A stretch of 64,000 nucleotides of DNA, taken from positions 1-64,000 of the forward strand of contig JAHYYJ010000011.1 in assembly GCA_019425015.1 (NCBI GenBank), written 5' to 3'. This stretch comes from Collinsella sp. (GTDB taxonomy: Bacteria > Actinomycetota > Coriobacteriia > Coriobacteriales > Coriobacteriaceae). Shown in pieces: positions 1 through 7,950 of the stretch. Both the position numbers and the translations under genes were made by a program. How positions within the stretch are numbered: position 1 is the first letter of the stretch; each line of letters begins with the position of its first letter. The notes under the pieces are model-generated. The model was not told the DNA's origin, searched no databases, and saw only the letters and a program-made list of their open reading frames with translations.

Positions 1-579
1 GGGTACCGCCTCGCGGTGACATCGTTTTTATGTCAACCTTGGTCTAACAGAGCCTATTCTTTCGCCTTTTCGACTCCGCGCTCGCAATGGCAAGCCGGCA
101 CGATGCCCCATATCTATCAGATCGACCCTGCGTGGTCGGAGCTGCCCTATGCCGGTGGCACTATTCGCGAAAACGCTTGCGGTCCCACTTGCCTCACCAT
201 GGTCTATATCTTTAAGACCGGCCGCACCGATATGACACCGGTCGACATGTGCGCCCTTTCCGAGGCGGGCAACTATGCCCCCACCGGCGCCACCGAATGG
301 TCATTTATGACGCGCGGCGCATGGCAGCTGGGCCTTAACGGAACGGAGCTTCATAACGATCGCGACTCGATGACTCAGGTGCTGCGTTCGGGAGCGCCCG
401 TCATCGCCGCCGTTCGGCCGGGCACCTTTACCAACGTGGGCCACTACATTGTGCTTTACGGTATTGACGACGCCGACCAGATTGAAGTCTTCGATCCCAA
501 CTCGGCCAGCCGCAGCGCCCGACGCTGGGGCGTCGTAGAGGTCCTCAACGAAGTCGAAGCCATGTGGGCCTACTACTAG
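1..579 (+). CDS. C39-like cysteine peptidase, 5' partial
   Basis: The reading frame is open to the left edge of the window, so the true start is probably outside; in-frame GTG (16) and ATG (103) are alternatives without a clear SD. The protein resembles the Peptidase_C39_2 (papain-like) family: the nucleophile motif NACGPTC has its Cys codon at 178-180, the GHYIVLYGID motif has its His codon at 442-444, and an FDPNS motif follows with the usual Asp/Asn. Family members are often exported or cell-wall-associated hydrolases; no signal peptide can be judged because the N-terminus is missing. The function is a family-level inference and the substrate is unknown. Confidence 0.7.
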   Translation, partial: GYRLAVTSFLCQPWSNRAYSFAFSTPRSQWQAGTMPHIYQIDPAWSELPYAGGTIRENACGPTCLTMVYIFKTGRTDMTPVDMCALSEAGNYAPTGATEWSFMTRGAWQLGLNGTELHNDRDSMTQVLRSGAPVIAAVRPGTFTNVGHYIVLYGIDDADQIEVFDPNSASRSARRWGVVEVLNEVEAMWAYY

Positions 580-582
580 TCA

Positions 583-604
583 CTGGGGACAGACTTAAAT
601 GAGT
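583..604. repeat. GGGGAC-core palindromic repeat unit, left arm
   Basis: A 22-bp unit with core GGGGACAGACTTAAATGAGT starts four bases after the peptidase stop. Its reverse complement lies at 819-842, so the two units form a widely spaced inverted pair around 605-818. The same unit recurs at 7951-7974, 7990-8013 and, in a hybrid hairpin, at 59604-59627. Size and inverted pairing resemble REP/BIME elements. Confidence 0.7.
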
Positions 605-631
605 GGTCTCTGGATGCCCGGAACTGCTGGC

Positions 632-804
632 ACGGAAAGCGCACCCCGCTTTGAAGTTCGATAGCGGGATGCGCTTTCCGTTAGCGGCCTGTTTGGGAAA
701 CTGGGGGCCATTTTTCGGGCAAATTCCGGGATGTATTTTCCGGTTGAGGGCCCCGGGGAAACTGTGCCCCATTTTGGACGCTCATTGTGAGATGCACTTT
801 CCGC
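632..804. repeat. Alternating GGATGCGCTTTCC motif array, copy 1
   Basis: Four variants of a 13-15 bp motif occur in this gene-free stretch. CGGAAAGCGCACCCCGCT (633-650) faces AGCGGGATGCGCTTTCCG (663-680) as an 18-bp inverted repeat with one mismatch. GGGATGTATTTTCCG (728-742) and GAGATGCACTTTCCG (789-803) follow. A second array of the same motif is at 28785-28925. No coding potential was recognised and the function is unknown. Confidence 0.6.
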
Positions 805-818
805 AGTTGATTGGTGCT

Positions 819-1897
819 ACTCATTTAAGTCTGTCCCCAATGACTACCGATAGCAAAAGCCCCGCAGTCGGAGCGGACTGCGGGGCCCATGAAGAGAGGC
901 TAGTCTGTGGGCGCTTTGCCTGGCGCCCACGAGAGATGCAACGGAGTAGGGACTACTCGTGGATGCGGGTACCGGAGAGGCCGGCCATGGTCTCGGCGGC
1001 CTTGTCCAGGGCGCCGATGATGCAGGTGCGGCCCTTGCGGGAGCGGGCGAACTTGATGGCGGCGCGGACCTTGGGCTCCATGGAACCCTTGCCGAACTGG
1101 CCCTCGTCGGCCAGGCGCTCGGCCTCGTCGGCGGTGAGGTCCTCGAGCTCCTCCTGGTTGGGCTTGCCAAAGTTGATGGCGACATGCTCAACGGCGGTCA
1201 GCAGGAACAGGACGTCGGCGTCGCAGTCCTCGGCCAGCAGCTCGCCGCCCAGATCCTTGTCGATAACGGCGGGAACGCCCTTGTAGCAGCCCTTGTTCTC
1301 GTAGTCGCGGACGACGGGGATGCCGCCGCCACCGCAGGCGATGACGATGAACTCGTTGTCGAGCAGGTTGAGGATGGAGTCAGCCTCGACGATCTTCTTG
1401 GGATCGGGGGAGGCGACGACGCGACGCCAGCCGCGGCCGGAGTCCTCGACGAAGACCTTGGAGGGGTCCTCGGCCATGAACTCCTTGGCCTGCTCCTCGG
1501 TGTAGAAGGGGCCGATCGGCTTGGTCGGGTTCTTGAACGCGGGATCGTCCGGGTCGCACTCGATCTGGGTGACGACGGTGGCGGCGTGCCAACGCTTATA
1601 GCGCTTGTGCATCTCGCGGCCGATGCCCTGCTGCAGGTGGTAGCCGATGTAGCCCTGGGACATGGCGCCGCACTCGGGCAGCGGCATCTCGGGGGTGCCG
1701 ATGGCGTCGTGGGCGGCGGCGAAGGCGTTCTGGATCATGCCGACCTGCGGGCCGTTGCCGTGGGTGATGATGATCTCGTTGCCCTGCTCGATGAGGCCGA
1801 GGAGAGCGTGGGCGGTGTTGCTCACGGCCTCGATCTGCTCGACGGGGTTGTTGCCGAGGGCGTTGCCGCCGAGGGCGACGACAATACGATCGGGCTT
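819..1897. repeat. Duplicated segment copy 1 (repeat unit + terminator + arcC)
   Basis: This 1,079-bp segment appears base-for-base identical to 7990-9068 (constant offset 7,171). It starts exactly with the GGGGAC-core repeat unit (819-842), includes the arcC terminator and continues to codon 6-7 of arcC. Identity ends at 1897/9068, after which the two arcC 5' ends diverge in sequence. Confidence 0.9.
855..887 (-). terminator. Rho-independent terminator of arcC1
   Basis: On the minus strand GGCCCCGCAGTCC pairs with the complementary arm across a short loop and the stem is followed by GCTTTT. It sits about 65 bases downstream of the arcC1 stop, and an identical copy follows arcC2. Confidence 0.85.
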
Positions 1898-1915
1898 TCC
1901 GTACGGTTTACTCAT
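953..1915 (-). CDS. arcC: Carbamate kinase, copy 1
   Basis: Catalyses carbamoyl phosphate + ADP to ATP + carbamate (to CO2 and NH3), the ATP-yielding last step of the ADI pathway, in the cytoplasm. The 320-residue length fits the family. The N-terminal nucleotide/phosphate motif VVALGGNAL is at residues 12-20, and THGNGPQVG and ACGGGGIPV, typical of amino-acid-kinase-fold carbamate kinases, are present. The start ATG at 1915 lies 23 bases after the arcB stop, so it is probably the last gene of an arcD-arcA-arcB-arcC operon, followed by a terminator. From codon 7 onward the protein is identical to the second copy at 8124-9086, which indicates a very recent duplication or gene conversion. Confidence 0.96.
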   Translation of the reverse strand: MSKPYGKPDRIVVALGGNALGNNPVEQIEAVSNTAHALLGLIEQGNEIIITHGNGPQVGMIQNAFAAAHDAIGTPEMPLPECGAMSQGYIGYHLQQGIGREMHKRYKRWHAATVVTQIECDPDDPAFKNPTKPIGPFYTEEQAKEFMAEDPSKVFVEDSGRGWRRVVASPDPKKIVEADSILNLLDNEFIVIACGGGGIPVVRDYENKGCYKGVPAVIDKDLGGELLAEDCDADVLFLLTAVEHVAINFGKPNQEELEDLTADEAERLADEGQFGKGSMEPKVRAAIKFARSRKGRTCIIGALDKAAETMAGLSGTRIHE

Positions 1916-1938
1916 AGTGTTCGTTCACTTCCCAGCTA

Positions 1939-2946
1939 CTAGCGAAGCGTCGCGTACATCATGGCCTTAATGGTATGCATGCGGTTCTCGGCCTCCTGGA
2001 ACACGCGAGACTGCGCGCTCTCAAAGACCTCGTCGGAAACCTCCATCTCGGTCACGCCGAACTTCTCGGCAATCTCGGCGCCGATGGTGGTCTGCGTATC
2101 GTGGAAGCTCGGCAGGCAGTGCATAAAGATGGCGCCGGGGTTTGCCTTGGCCATGACCTCGGGCGTTACTCGATAGGGAGAGAGAAGATCGATTCGGCTC
2201 TTCCACAGCTCCTCAGCCTGGCCCATACCGACCCAAACGTCCGTATAGATCACGTCTGCATCCTTGACGCCCTCGTCGATATCCTCAGTGAGCTGGATCG
2301 TGCAGCCATTCTGAGCGGCGATCTCCTGGCAGCGCTCAAGAAGCTCGGGATCGAAGTGCGTGGCGCCCTCGACATCGCCCTTGGGTCCGCAGGAGCAGAA
2401 GTTAATGCCGAGCTTGGCGCAGATAACCATCAGGGAGTCGCTGACGTTGCCCTGCTCCTTGCCCATATAGGTGAGCTTCATGCCGCGCGTGTCGCCAAAC
2501 TCCTCACGCATGGTAAGAATGTCGGCAAGGGCCTGGGTGGGATGGTACTCGTTGGTCAGACCGTTCCAGACGGGAACGCCAGCCTTGGCGGCAAGCTCCT
2601 CGACGATTGACTGGTCGGAGCCGCGATACTCAATACCGTCATACATGCGACCGAGCACGCGGGCGGTATCCTCGATGGACTCTTTCTTGCCCATCTGCGA
2701 CGAGCCGGGGTCGAGGTAGGTCACGCCCATACCCAGGTCCATACCGCCGACCTCGAAGGCACAGCGCGTGCGCGTTGAGGTCTTCTCAAACAGCAGGACA
2801 ATGTTCTTGCCCTCGAGAAAGCGGTGCGGATAACCGGCGCGCTTCATATCCTTGAAGTTCTTTGAGAGGTCGAGCATGTACTCGATTTCCTCGGACGTAA
2901 AGTCAAGCAGGGTAAGAACGCTTCGACCAGAAAGATTAAGAGCCAT
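1939..2946 (-). CDS. arcB: Ornithine carbamoyltransferase, catabolic
   Basis: Phosphorolyses citrulline to ornithine and carbamoyl phosphate in the ADI pathway; the anabolic direction cannot be excluded from sequence. The 335-residue protein has the carbamoyl-phosphate motif STRTR (residues 57-61), HPTQALAD (near 133-140) and the ornithine-binding HCLPSFHD near 268. The start at 2946 (MALNLSGR) is chosen because GAAAGGA lies eight bases upstream; a longer in-frame opening to 3003 lacks an SD. It sits between arcA1 and arcC1 on the same strand, which supports a catabolic role. Confidence 0.96.
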   Translation of the reverse strand: MALNLSGRSVLTLLDFTSEEIEYMLDLSKNFKDMKRAGYPHRFLEGKNIVLLFEKTSTRTRCAFEVGGMDLGMGVTYLDPGSSQMGKKESIEDTARVLGRMYDGIEYRGSDQSIVEELAAKAGVPVWNGLTNEYHPTQALADILTMREEFGDTRGMKLTYMGKEQGNVSDSLMVICAKLGINFCSCGPKGDVEGATHFDPELLERCQEIAAQNGCTIQLTEDIDEGVKDADVIYTDVWVGMGQAEELWKSRIDLLSPYRVTPEVMAKANPGAIFMHCLPSFHDTQTTIGAEIAEKFGVTEMEVSDEVFESAQSRVFQEAENRMHTIKAMMYATLR

Positions 2947-3031
2947 GATTTGAGTCCTTTCGGTTGTTGGAACACACAAGGAGGGATGGGCGGCGCAGAC
3001 CACACGCGCCGCCCAGATACGCTAACGCTGA

Positions 3032-4276
3032 CTAGATTTCCTCACGCCAGAACGGCATGGTCATGCAACGCGGGCCGCCGCGACCGCGAGAAAGCTCCTC
3101 GGAGGGAGCGACGAGCAGCTCGACGCCAGCCTTGTAAAGAGCATCGTTGGTTACAACGTTGCGCTCATACACGCAGACCTTGCCCGGTGCGACCGCAAGA
3201 GTGTTGGAACCATCGTTCCACTGCTCACGGGAAGCCTCGATCGGATCGCCACCACCGCACTCAATCATGGTGATATGGTCCATACCCGTCGCAAGCTCGA
3301 GGATATGCTGCAGGGTGCCCTCGAGTTCCTCGATATGCACCTCCCCCTCCGAATCGCCCTTGGTCAGGCGGTAGGCACGAAGCGTCTGGTAGATGCCGGG
3401 ATAGACCGTGAACTTATCGCGATCGACCTGCGTGCAGACGGTGTCGAGGTGCATGTAGGCATAGCCGTGCGGAATCTTGATGGCATAGATGTTCTCGATC
3501 TCGGCCTCATCGGAACCCCAGAACATATTCTTGGCGAGCTCATCGATGGCTGCAGTCTGGGTGCGCTCGGAAATACCGATGGCGAGCGTCTTGGCGTTGA
3601 TGTTGAGGATATCGCCGCCCTCGATATGCCACTCGCTGTTGTGGTCATACCAAATGGGGCTACCAGCGTAATCAGGATGGTTACGCAGCACCGTTTCGTA
3701 GAAGATTACCTCGCGATTGCGCTGATTCCAGTACATGCGGTTCATGGTAGCGCCCTTGCCCACGACAGCCAGAGGGTCACGGGAGAAATACGAGGCCGGC
3801 ATGGGGAACAGCACCATATCGTCGCCCTTCAGCTCGTCGCCGTCCAGGCTGGCAAGAGAGCCGCCGACATGCGGGATCTCGAGGTCGCGCACATACAGTC
3901 CGCCCATAGCTGTGAGGACAAATTCCTTGTTGTCCTTGATGGAATCGAGCTTCTCGACAACCGCCTGGCGAAGAGCGGCGTTCTTGATACCCGACTCGTT
4001 CATGAACTTTCCCATGAACTCCGCACGCGCGCCCTCGACCTTATCAAACGTCTCGGCAACCAGGTCTTCCATATAGACGACCTCGGCGCCAGCGCCGCGA
4101 AGAAGGTCGGTAAACTGATCGTGCTCTTTCTGGGCATAGTCCAGATAGAACGCGTCGTGAATCCAAACGCGGTCGAAATCCTCCGCCTTCATGTTTACAA
4201 GATCCATACCGGGGCGATGGACGCACACCTTCTTAAGGGCGCCAATCTCGCTATGAACGTTCAGTCCTTTGTTCAT
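3032..4276 (-). CDS. arcA: Arginine deiminase, canonical copy
   Basis: Hydrolyses L-arginine to citrulline and ammonia, the first ADI step. The 414-residue protein shows the guanidine-modifying-enzyme motifs in order: FSRDP (catalytic Asp), NQRNREV (Glu region), HIEGGD, GISERT, MHLDTV (His and Asp) and the C-terminal GRGGPRCMTMP with catalytic Cys404. Arg399, equivalent to the substrate-binding Arg401 of the Pseudomonas enzyme, is intact, in contrast to the second copy at 6032-7282. It lies in the arc operon 41 bases downstream of the antiporter gene, with a small inverted repeat (CTTACA/TGTAAG) in between. Confidence 0.97.
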   Translation of the reverse strand: MNKGLNVHSEIGALKKVCVHRPGMDLVNMKAEDFDRVWIHDAFYLDYAQKEHDQFTDLLRGAGAEVVYMEDLVAETFDKVEGARAEFMGKFMNESGIKNAALRQAVVEKLDSIKDNKEFVLTAMGGLYVRDLEIPHVGGSLASLDGDELKGDDMVLFPMPASYFSRDPLAVVGKGATMNRMYWNQRNREVIFYETVLRNHPDYAGSPIWYDHNSEWHIEGGDILNINAKTLAIGISERTQTAAIDELAKNMFWGSDEAEIENIYAIKIPHGYAYMHLDTVCTQVDRDKFTVYPGIYQTLRAYRLTKGDSEGEVHIEELEGTLQHILELATGMDHITMIECGGGDPIEASREQWNDGSNTLAVAPGKVCVYERNVVTNDALYKAGVELLVAPSEELSRGRGGPRCMTMPFWREEI

Positions 4277-4317
4277 CTCTATCCTTCTTTCTTACAACTG
4301 TATGTAAGGTTTTGCTT

Positions 4318-5754
4318 TTACGGCAAGGGGATAAGGCCCGAAACCGCAGTGAATGCCATGCAGATAACGCTCACGACCAGGAAGAATTTCCAAGCAACCT
4401 TCCACCACTGGCCAAGCGGAATCTTGCAGACGCCAAGACCGGCAACGAGCATCGCGCTTGTTGGCGAAATGAGAGACATGGCCGCGCTGCCCATGGAAAG
4501 ACCCGTAACTGCAGCCTCGGGGTTTAAGCCCATCAGCTCAACAAGCGGGCCAAAAATTGGAATCGTAAGAGCAGCGATACCCGAAGAGCTCGGAACGAGG
4601 ATCGACAGAAGGTTATCCACGACATAGAGGATGCTCGTAAAGATAACGGCTGGAACTCCAGTGAGAGCCGTGGCGAGCGTATTGAGAATCGTATCGATGA
4701 TGAGGCCGTCATTGGCGATTACGAGGATTCCGCGGGCAAGTCCAACAACGATGGCAGAGAACGCGAAATCTGCAATTCCCTTAACGAACTCGCCAGCGAT
4801 CTCCTTCTCATTCATCCCGGAAACAACACCAGAAAGAAGGGCCATGGCCAAGAAAATCGCAGAGATTTCGTTCATGTACCAGCCCTGGGCTACCAGGCCC
4901 CAAATGATAGCGCCAAGTCCAAGCACGAAAATAACCATGACGGCTTTTTGCTTAGCGGTGAACTCGCTATCGAGGAGGTTCTCATCCGCGCCAAACTCTT
5001 TGCGTTTCTCGATATCATCGTGGAAAGCGGGGGACGCTTCGGGGTTTTTCTTAACCTTGAGGGCATACATTACAACCCATGCGACGGCAACCGCCGTGAG
5101 CACGGCAAGGGCAATAGTACGCAACCAAAGCTGGGGGTTGCCCTGGATACCGAGGATGCCCTGGGAAATCAGGACGTTGAACGGATTGACGGTAGATGCG
5201 ATGTATCCGATACGGGCACCCACAAACACCGTCATGAACGCTGTAATTGAGTCGAAGCCCATGGCCATCATGATCGGCATAAGAATCGCAAAGAACGGAA
5301 GCGTCTCCTCTGCCATACCAAAGGTGCTGCCGCCCAAGGCAAAAAGCACCATTAGGATCGGAATGATGAGGACGTCCTTGCTCTTGAACTTCTTCACCAC
5401 TCGGGCGACGCCGCTCGTGATGGCTCCGGTCGCCGTGATGACCTGGAAGGAACCTCCCACGATCATAATGAATGCAACGACCTCGACCGCTTGCTGGATG
5501 CCGATCGCAGGGGCCTCAAGTACTTCGAAGATGCCTTGGCGAAGATCGACCTCGTTGCCGTCCTCGTCCGTATAGACCTTATCGACAGGCTCATAGGTGC
5601 CCGAGACCGTTACCTCGCGACCGTTAACCTCCTGGCGCTCAAACGAACCCGAAGGCACGACCCAGGTCAGAACGGCAAATACGGCCATCAAGACGAGAAT
5701 GATGGTGTACACGTGCGGGACTCGAGGAGTGCGCTTCTTTTCTGTCTCTGCCAT
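4318..5754 (-). CDS. arcD: YfcC/ArcD-type arginine-ornithine antiporter
   Basis: A polytopic inner-membrane protein of 478 residues with about 12 hydrophobic segments, the first at residues 15-35. It belongs to the YfcC/C4-dicarboxylate-carrier-like family, whose members serve as arginine/ornithine exchangers in ADI operons of streptococci. Position at the head of the arc operon supports arginine import coupled to ornithine export, although substrate is inferred from context. A strong SD (AAGGAGGAG) precedes the ATG at 5754. The promoter must lie in the divergent region 5755-6031, which carries palindromic operator candidates. Confidence 0.85.
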   Translation of the reverse strand: MAETEKKRTPRVPHVYTIILVLMAVFAVLTWVVPSGSFERQEVNGREVTVSGTYEPVDKVYTDEDGNEVDLRQGIFEVLEAPAIGIQQAVEVVAFIMIVGGSFQVITATGAITSGVARVVKKFKSKDVLIIPILMVLFALGGSTFGMAEETLPFFAILMPIMMAMGFDSITAFMTVFVGARIGYIASTVNPFNVLISQGILGIQGNPQLWLRTIALAVLTAVAVAWVVMYALKVKKNPEASPAFHDDIEKRKEFGADENLLDSEFTAKQKAVMVIFVLGLGAIIWGLVAQGWYMNEISAIFLAMALLSGVVSGMNEKEIAGEFVKGIADFAFSAIVVGLARGILVIANDGLIIDTILNTLATALTGVPAVIFTSILYVVDNLLSILVPSSSGIAALTIPIFGPLVELMGLNPEAAVTGLSMGSAAMSLISPTSAMLVAGLGVCKIPLGQWWKVAWKFFLVVSVICMAFTAVSGLIPLP

Positions 5755-5872
5755 CTCTCCTCCTTAATTCAGGGGTTTTTCGTTGCCGGCAAAGCCATTG
5801 TGTCATCGCGCAAAACACCCTTCCGTCTCTTCGCCCGCCAACGAAGCGCATCAACCCGTAAACGGATTTCAG

Positions 5873-5967
5873 ATTGATGTAATTTGTCAATTTGCTATCT
5901 AAATTGATGTTTAACATCAATTACTAAGCCGGTTCGTGCCATTCACCTGTGACAGATATGATGTAAA
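5873..5967. promoter_or_regulatory. Operator-like palindromes between arcD and arcA2
   Basis: The A+T-rich divergent region carries a perfect 9-bp inverted repeat with a one-base centre, ATTGATGTT-T-AACATCAAT (5903-5921). A related imperfect site TTGATGTAATTTGTCAA lies at 5875-5891 and a third, TGATGTAAATTTAATCA, follows near 5959-5975. Spacing differs from the 4-base FNR/CRP gap and from classical ARG boxes, so the regulator is unknown; the XRE/S24 protein encoded at 7284 is a candidate. Confidence 0.5.
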
Positions 5968-6031
5968 TTTAATCAAACTCGTAATGTGCCACTATGGAAG
6001 CAATAAATACTCACCGCCAAAGCGAGGTCAC

Positions 6032-7282
6032 ATGTCCGCATTGCATGTTCAAAATGAAATAGGAAAGCTAAAAAAGGTGCTTCTGCACTGTCCCGGCCCC
6101 GAAACGCGCAACTACCCCGACGGGCAGTTCAATCGGGTCTTTACGTTGCGTCCGTCTAGCAGCTCATTCGATCTTGATAAAGCCCTTAGGGAGCATCATG
6201 CTTACTCGGCGATGCTCGAGCACGAAGGGGTAGAGATTCTCTATCTTGAAAACCTTCTTACCGAAGCCCTTGATGCGACAGAGCAAGCGCGTCGCTCTTT
6301 TATCGATAGCTACATTTCAGAATGCGGCGCGCGGGGCATTGAGCTCGAGTCTGCCATTCGCGAGTATCTCGAGCGCATCGAAGGCTCCCGCGCCCTTGCT
6401 CAAGCAGCAGTCAACGGCATCCGCTACTCCCAGGTCTTCAACACAGATAAAGAGGTGTTCAGCCTCACGAAACTGACGGCAGACGCATACTCACCTGACG
6501 ATCTTCTCGTAAGCCCCCTTAACACCATGTGGTTCACACGCGATCCGGCGAGCGTCATCGGCGAAGGCGTTACGCTCAACCACATGTACTGGCCAGAGCG
6601 CAACCGTGAGGTTATCGCCTACAAAACGATTTTTACCTATCACCCAGATTTCCGCGAGACCCCTCAGTTCTTCAAGCATGAATCGACTTACCACATTGAA
6701 GGCGGCGACCTGCACAACCTCAACAGCGAAAACATAGCCGTTGGAATCTCGCAACGAACCGAGCCGGCGGCGATAGACACTTTAGCAAATAACTTGCTGT
6801 GGGATGAGAACTCGACTATTGAGTCCGTATGGGCCATTCAGGTCCCCTACGATGACCTCTGCATTCATCTCGACACATATTTCACTCGCGTTGACTACGA
6901 GACACTCCTCGTTGCTCGGGAGCTTCTCGACCAAGCGCGAGTCTACCGCATTACGCGGGGCAGATCGGAAGGGACAACCCGTGCGTGTCATGTCGCAGGC
7001 GGACTGAAAGAAGCGTTGCGATTAGCCCTAGGTTCAAGTTCGTTGCAGTTTATCCTTTGCGGTGGCTCAAATCCCGGAGCAGCAGAGGTCGAAAGGACCA
7101 ACAATGCCACAAGCACCCTTTGTTTGGAGCCAGGCAAGGTCTGCGTATACGAAGAAAACGCCGAAACCAACAAAGCGCTGGAGCAGGCCGGTATTGACCT
7201 TATTCCCATCTCTATCTTTGAGCTGACAAACGGCTTTGGCGGCCCCAACTGCCTCTGCCTCCCCCTCGTCCGCACTTCATAA
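6032..7282 (+). CDS. Second, divergent arginine-deiminase-like protein
   Basis: A 416-residue member of the arginine deiminase family, clearly paralogous to the enzyme at 3032-4276. Catalytic motifs are kept: FTRDP, HIEGGD, GISQRT, IHLDTY and a Cys at the canonical place (Cys407). The C-terminal substrate loop differs: the canonical SRGRGGPRC reads TNGFGGPNC, so the Arg equivalent to Arg401 of the Pseudomonas enzyme is Phe402 and the Arg before the Cys is Asn406. A second Cys (409) follows. Substrate preference may therefore be altered, or activity reduced. Start 6032 gives an N-terminus aligning with the paralogue. Its stop is one base before the start of the downstream regulator. Confidence 0.85.
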   Translation: MSALHVQNEIGKLKKVLLHCPGPETRNYPDGQFNRVFTLRPSSSSFDLDKALREHHAYSAMLEHEGVEILYLENLLTEALDATEQARRSFIDSYISECGARGIELESAIREYLERIEGSRALAQAAVNGIRYSQVFNTDKEVFSLTKLTADAYSPDDLLVSPLNTMWFTRDPASVIGEGVTLNHMYWPERNREVIAYKTIFTYHPDFRETPQFFKHESTYHIEGGDLHNLNSENIAVGISQRTEPAAIDTLANNLLWDENSTIESVWAIQVPYDDLCIHLDTYFTRVDYETLLVARELLDQARVYRITRGRSEGTTRACHVAGGLKEALRLALGSSSLQFILCGGSNPGAAEVERTNNATSTLCLEPGKVCVYEENAETNKALEQAGIDLIPISIFELTNGFGGPNCLCLPLVRTS

Positions 7283-7283
7283 C

Positions 7284-7934
7284 ATGGGAACGGGTCAAAA
7301 CATAAAGGCGCTTCGCAAGCGCGACCAGCTGACACAGGAGGAATTCGCGGCACTCATCGGCGTCTCCAAAGAAACGGTATGCCGCTGGGAAAAGGACCGC
7401 TATACAATCCGCCGCTCAACGTTGCTCAAGATAGTATCGAAATTTAACCTGCAGCTCGACGACCTCACATCTGAAACCGCAGGGCTTGCCGCAAAGCTCG
7501 ACCACGAGGGGCGGAAGGGGGAATCCAAAGAAGTTACTACTGATTCCCTTTGCGATGTATTTAAAATCCAGATGAATGGAGGCAGAACGGGACTTAAGCA
7601 GACCGGAACAACGGCGCTCCCCTCATCCGTATTCAAAAACCATCGCGGGTGCTTTTTTGTTCAAATGGACACATCTGCCATGTCCAAATGCTATCCGATA
7701 GGATCCCTTCTCCTGGTGGACCCCAACCTGAAACCCTGGAACGGATGCTCCGTCATCGCCTTGGCCGATAATTCCAGAATGGTCATACGGCGATATAGCA
7801 CCGGCACGAACACAGTGATGCTGTCATCCTACTCATATCGCACGTCGGAACCGGATATTGTGCTGGACAAACGCCGAATCAGGATTCTCGGAGTCATCGT
7901 CTGGTTTCAGGCATCCCATGACCTGAGCATCTAA
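7284..7934 (+). CDS. XRE-family regulator with S24/LexA-like C-terminal domain
   Basis: A 216-residue two-domain protein. Residues 4-60 form an XRE helix-turn-helix (TQEEFAALIGVSKETVCRWE). Residues about 115-210 resemble the S24 peptidase/LexA C-terminal fold (YPIGSLLLVD, WNGCSVIAL). The usual GDSM nucleophile motif appears as TSAM (residues 130-133) and the Lys of the dyad is replaced by Arg169/Arg170, so self-cleavage is unlikely by inspection. The ATG lies one base after the arcA2 stop, which indicates translational coupling. Inference: a repressor/activator of the divergent arc genes that senses a ligand rather than RecA. Phage-type origin is possible but no phage genes are near. Confidence 0.75.
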   Translation: MGTGQNIKALRKRDQLTQEEFAALIGVSKETVCRWEKDRYTIRRSTLLKIVSKFNLQLDDLTSETAGLAAKLDHEGRKGESKEVTTDSLCDVFKIQMNGGRTGLKQTGTTALPSSVFKNHRGCFFVQMDTSAMSKCYPIGSLLLVDPNLKPWNGCSVIALADNSRMVIRRYSTGTNTVMLSSYSYRTSEPDIVLDKRRIRILGVIVWFQASHDLSI

Positions 7935-7950
7935 TTGGATCGGATCTTGT

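Noticed and set aside
632..804. CRISPR array
   Set aside because: Units alternate in orientation, vary in sequence and are too few; no cas genes in the window.
5903..5921. FNR/ANR-type box TTGAT-N4-ATCAA
   Set aside because: The half sites match in sequence but the gap is seven bases rather than four.
7284..7934. Prophage remnant suggested by the S24-like repressor
   Set aside because: No integrase, lysis, packaging or structural genes nearby; the gene is coupled to arcA2 instead.
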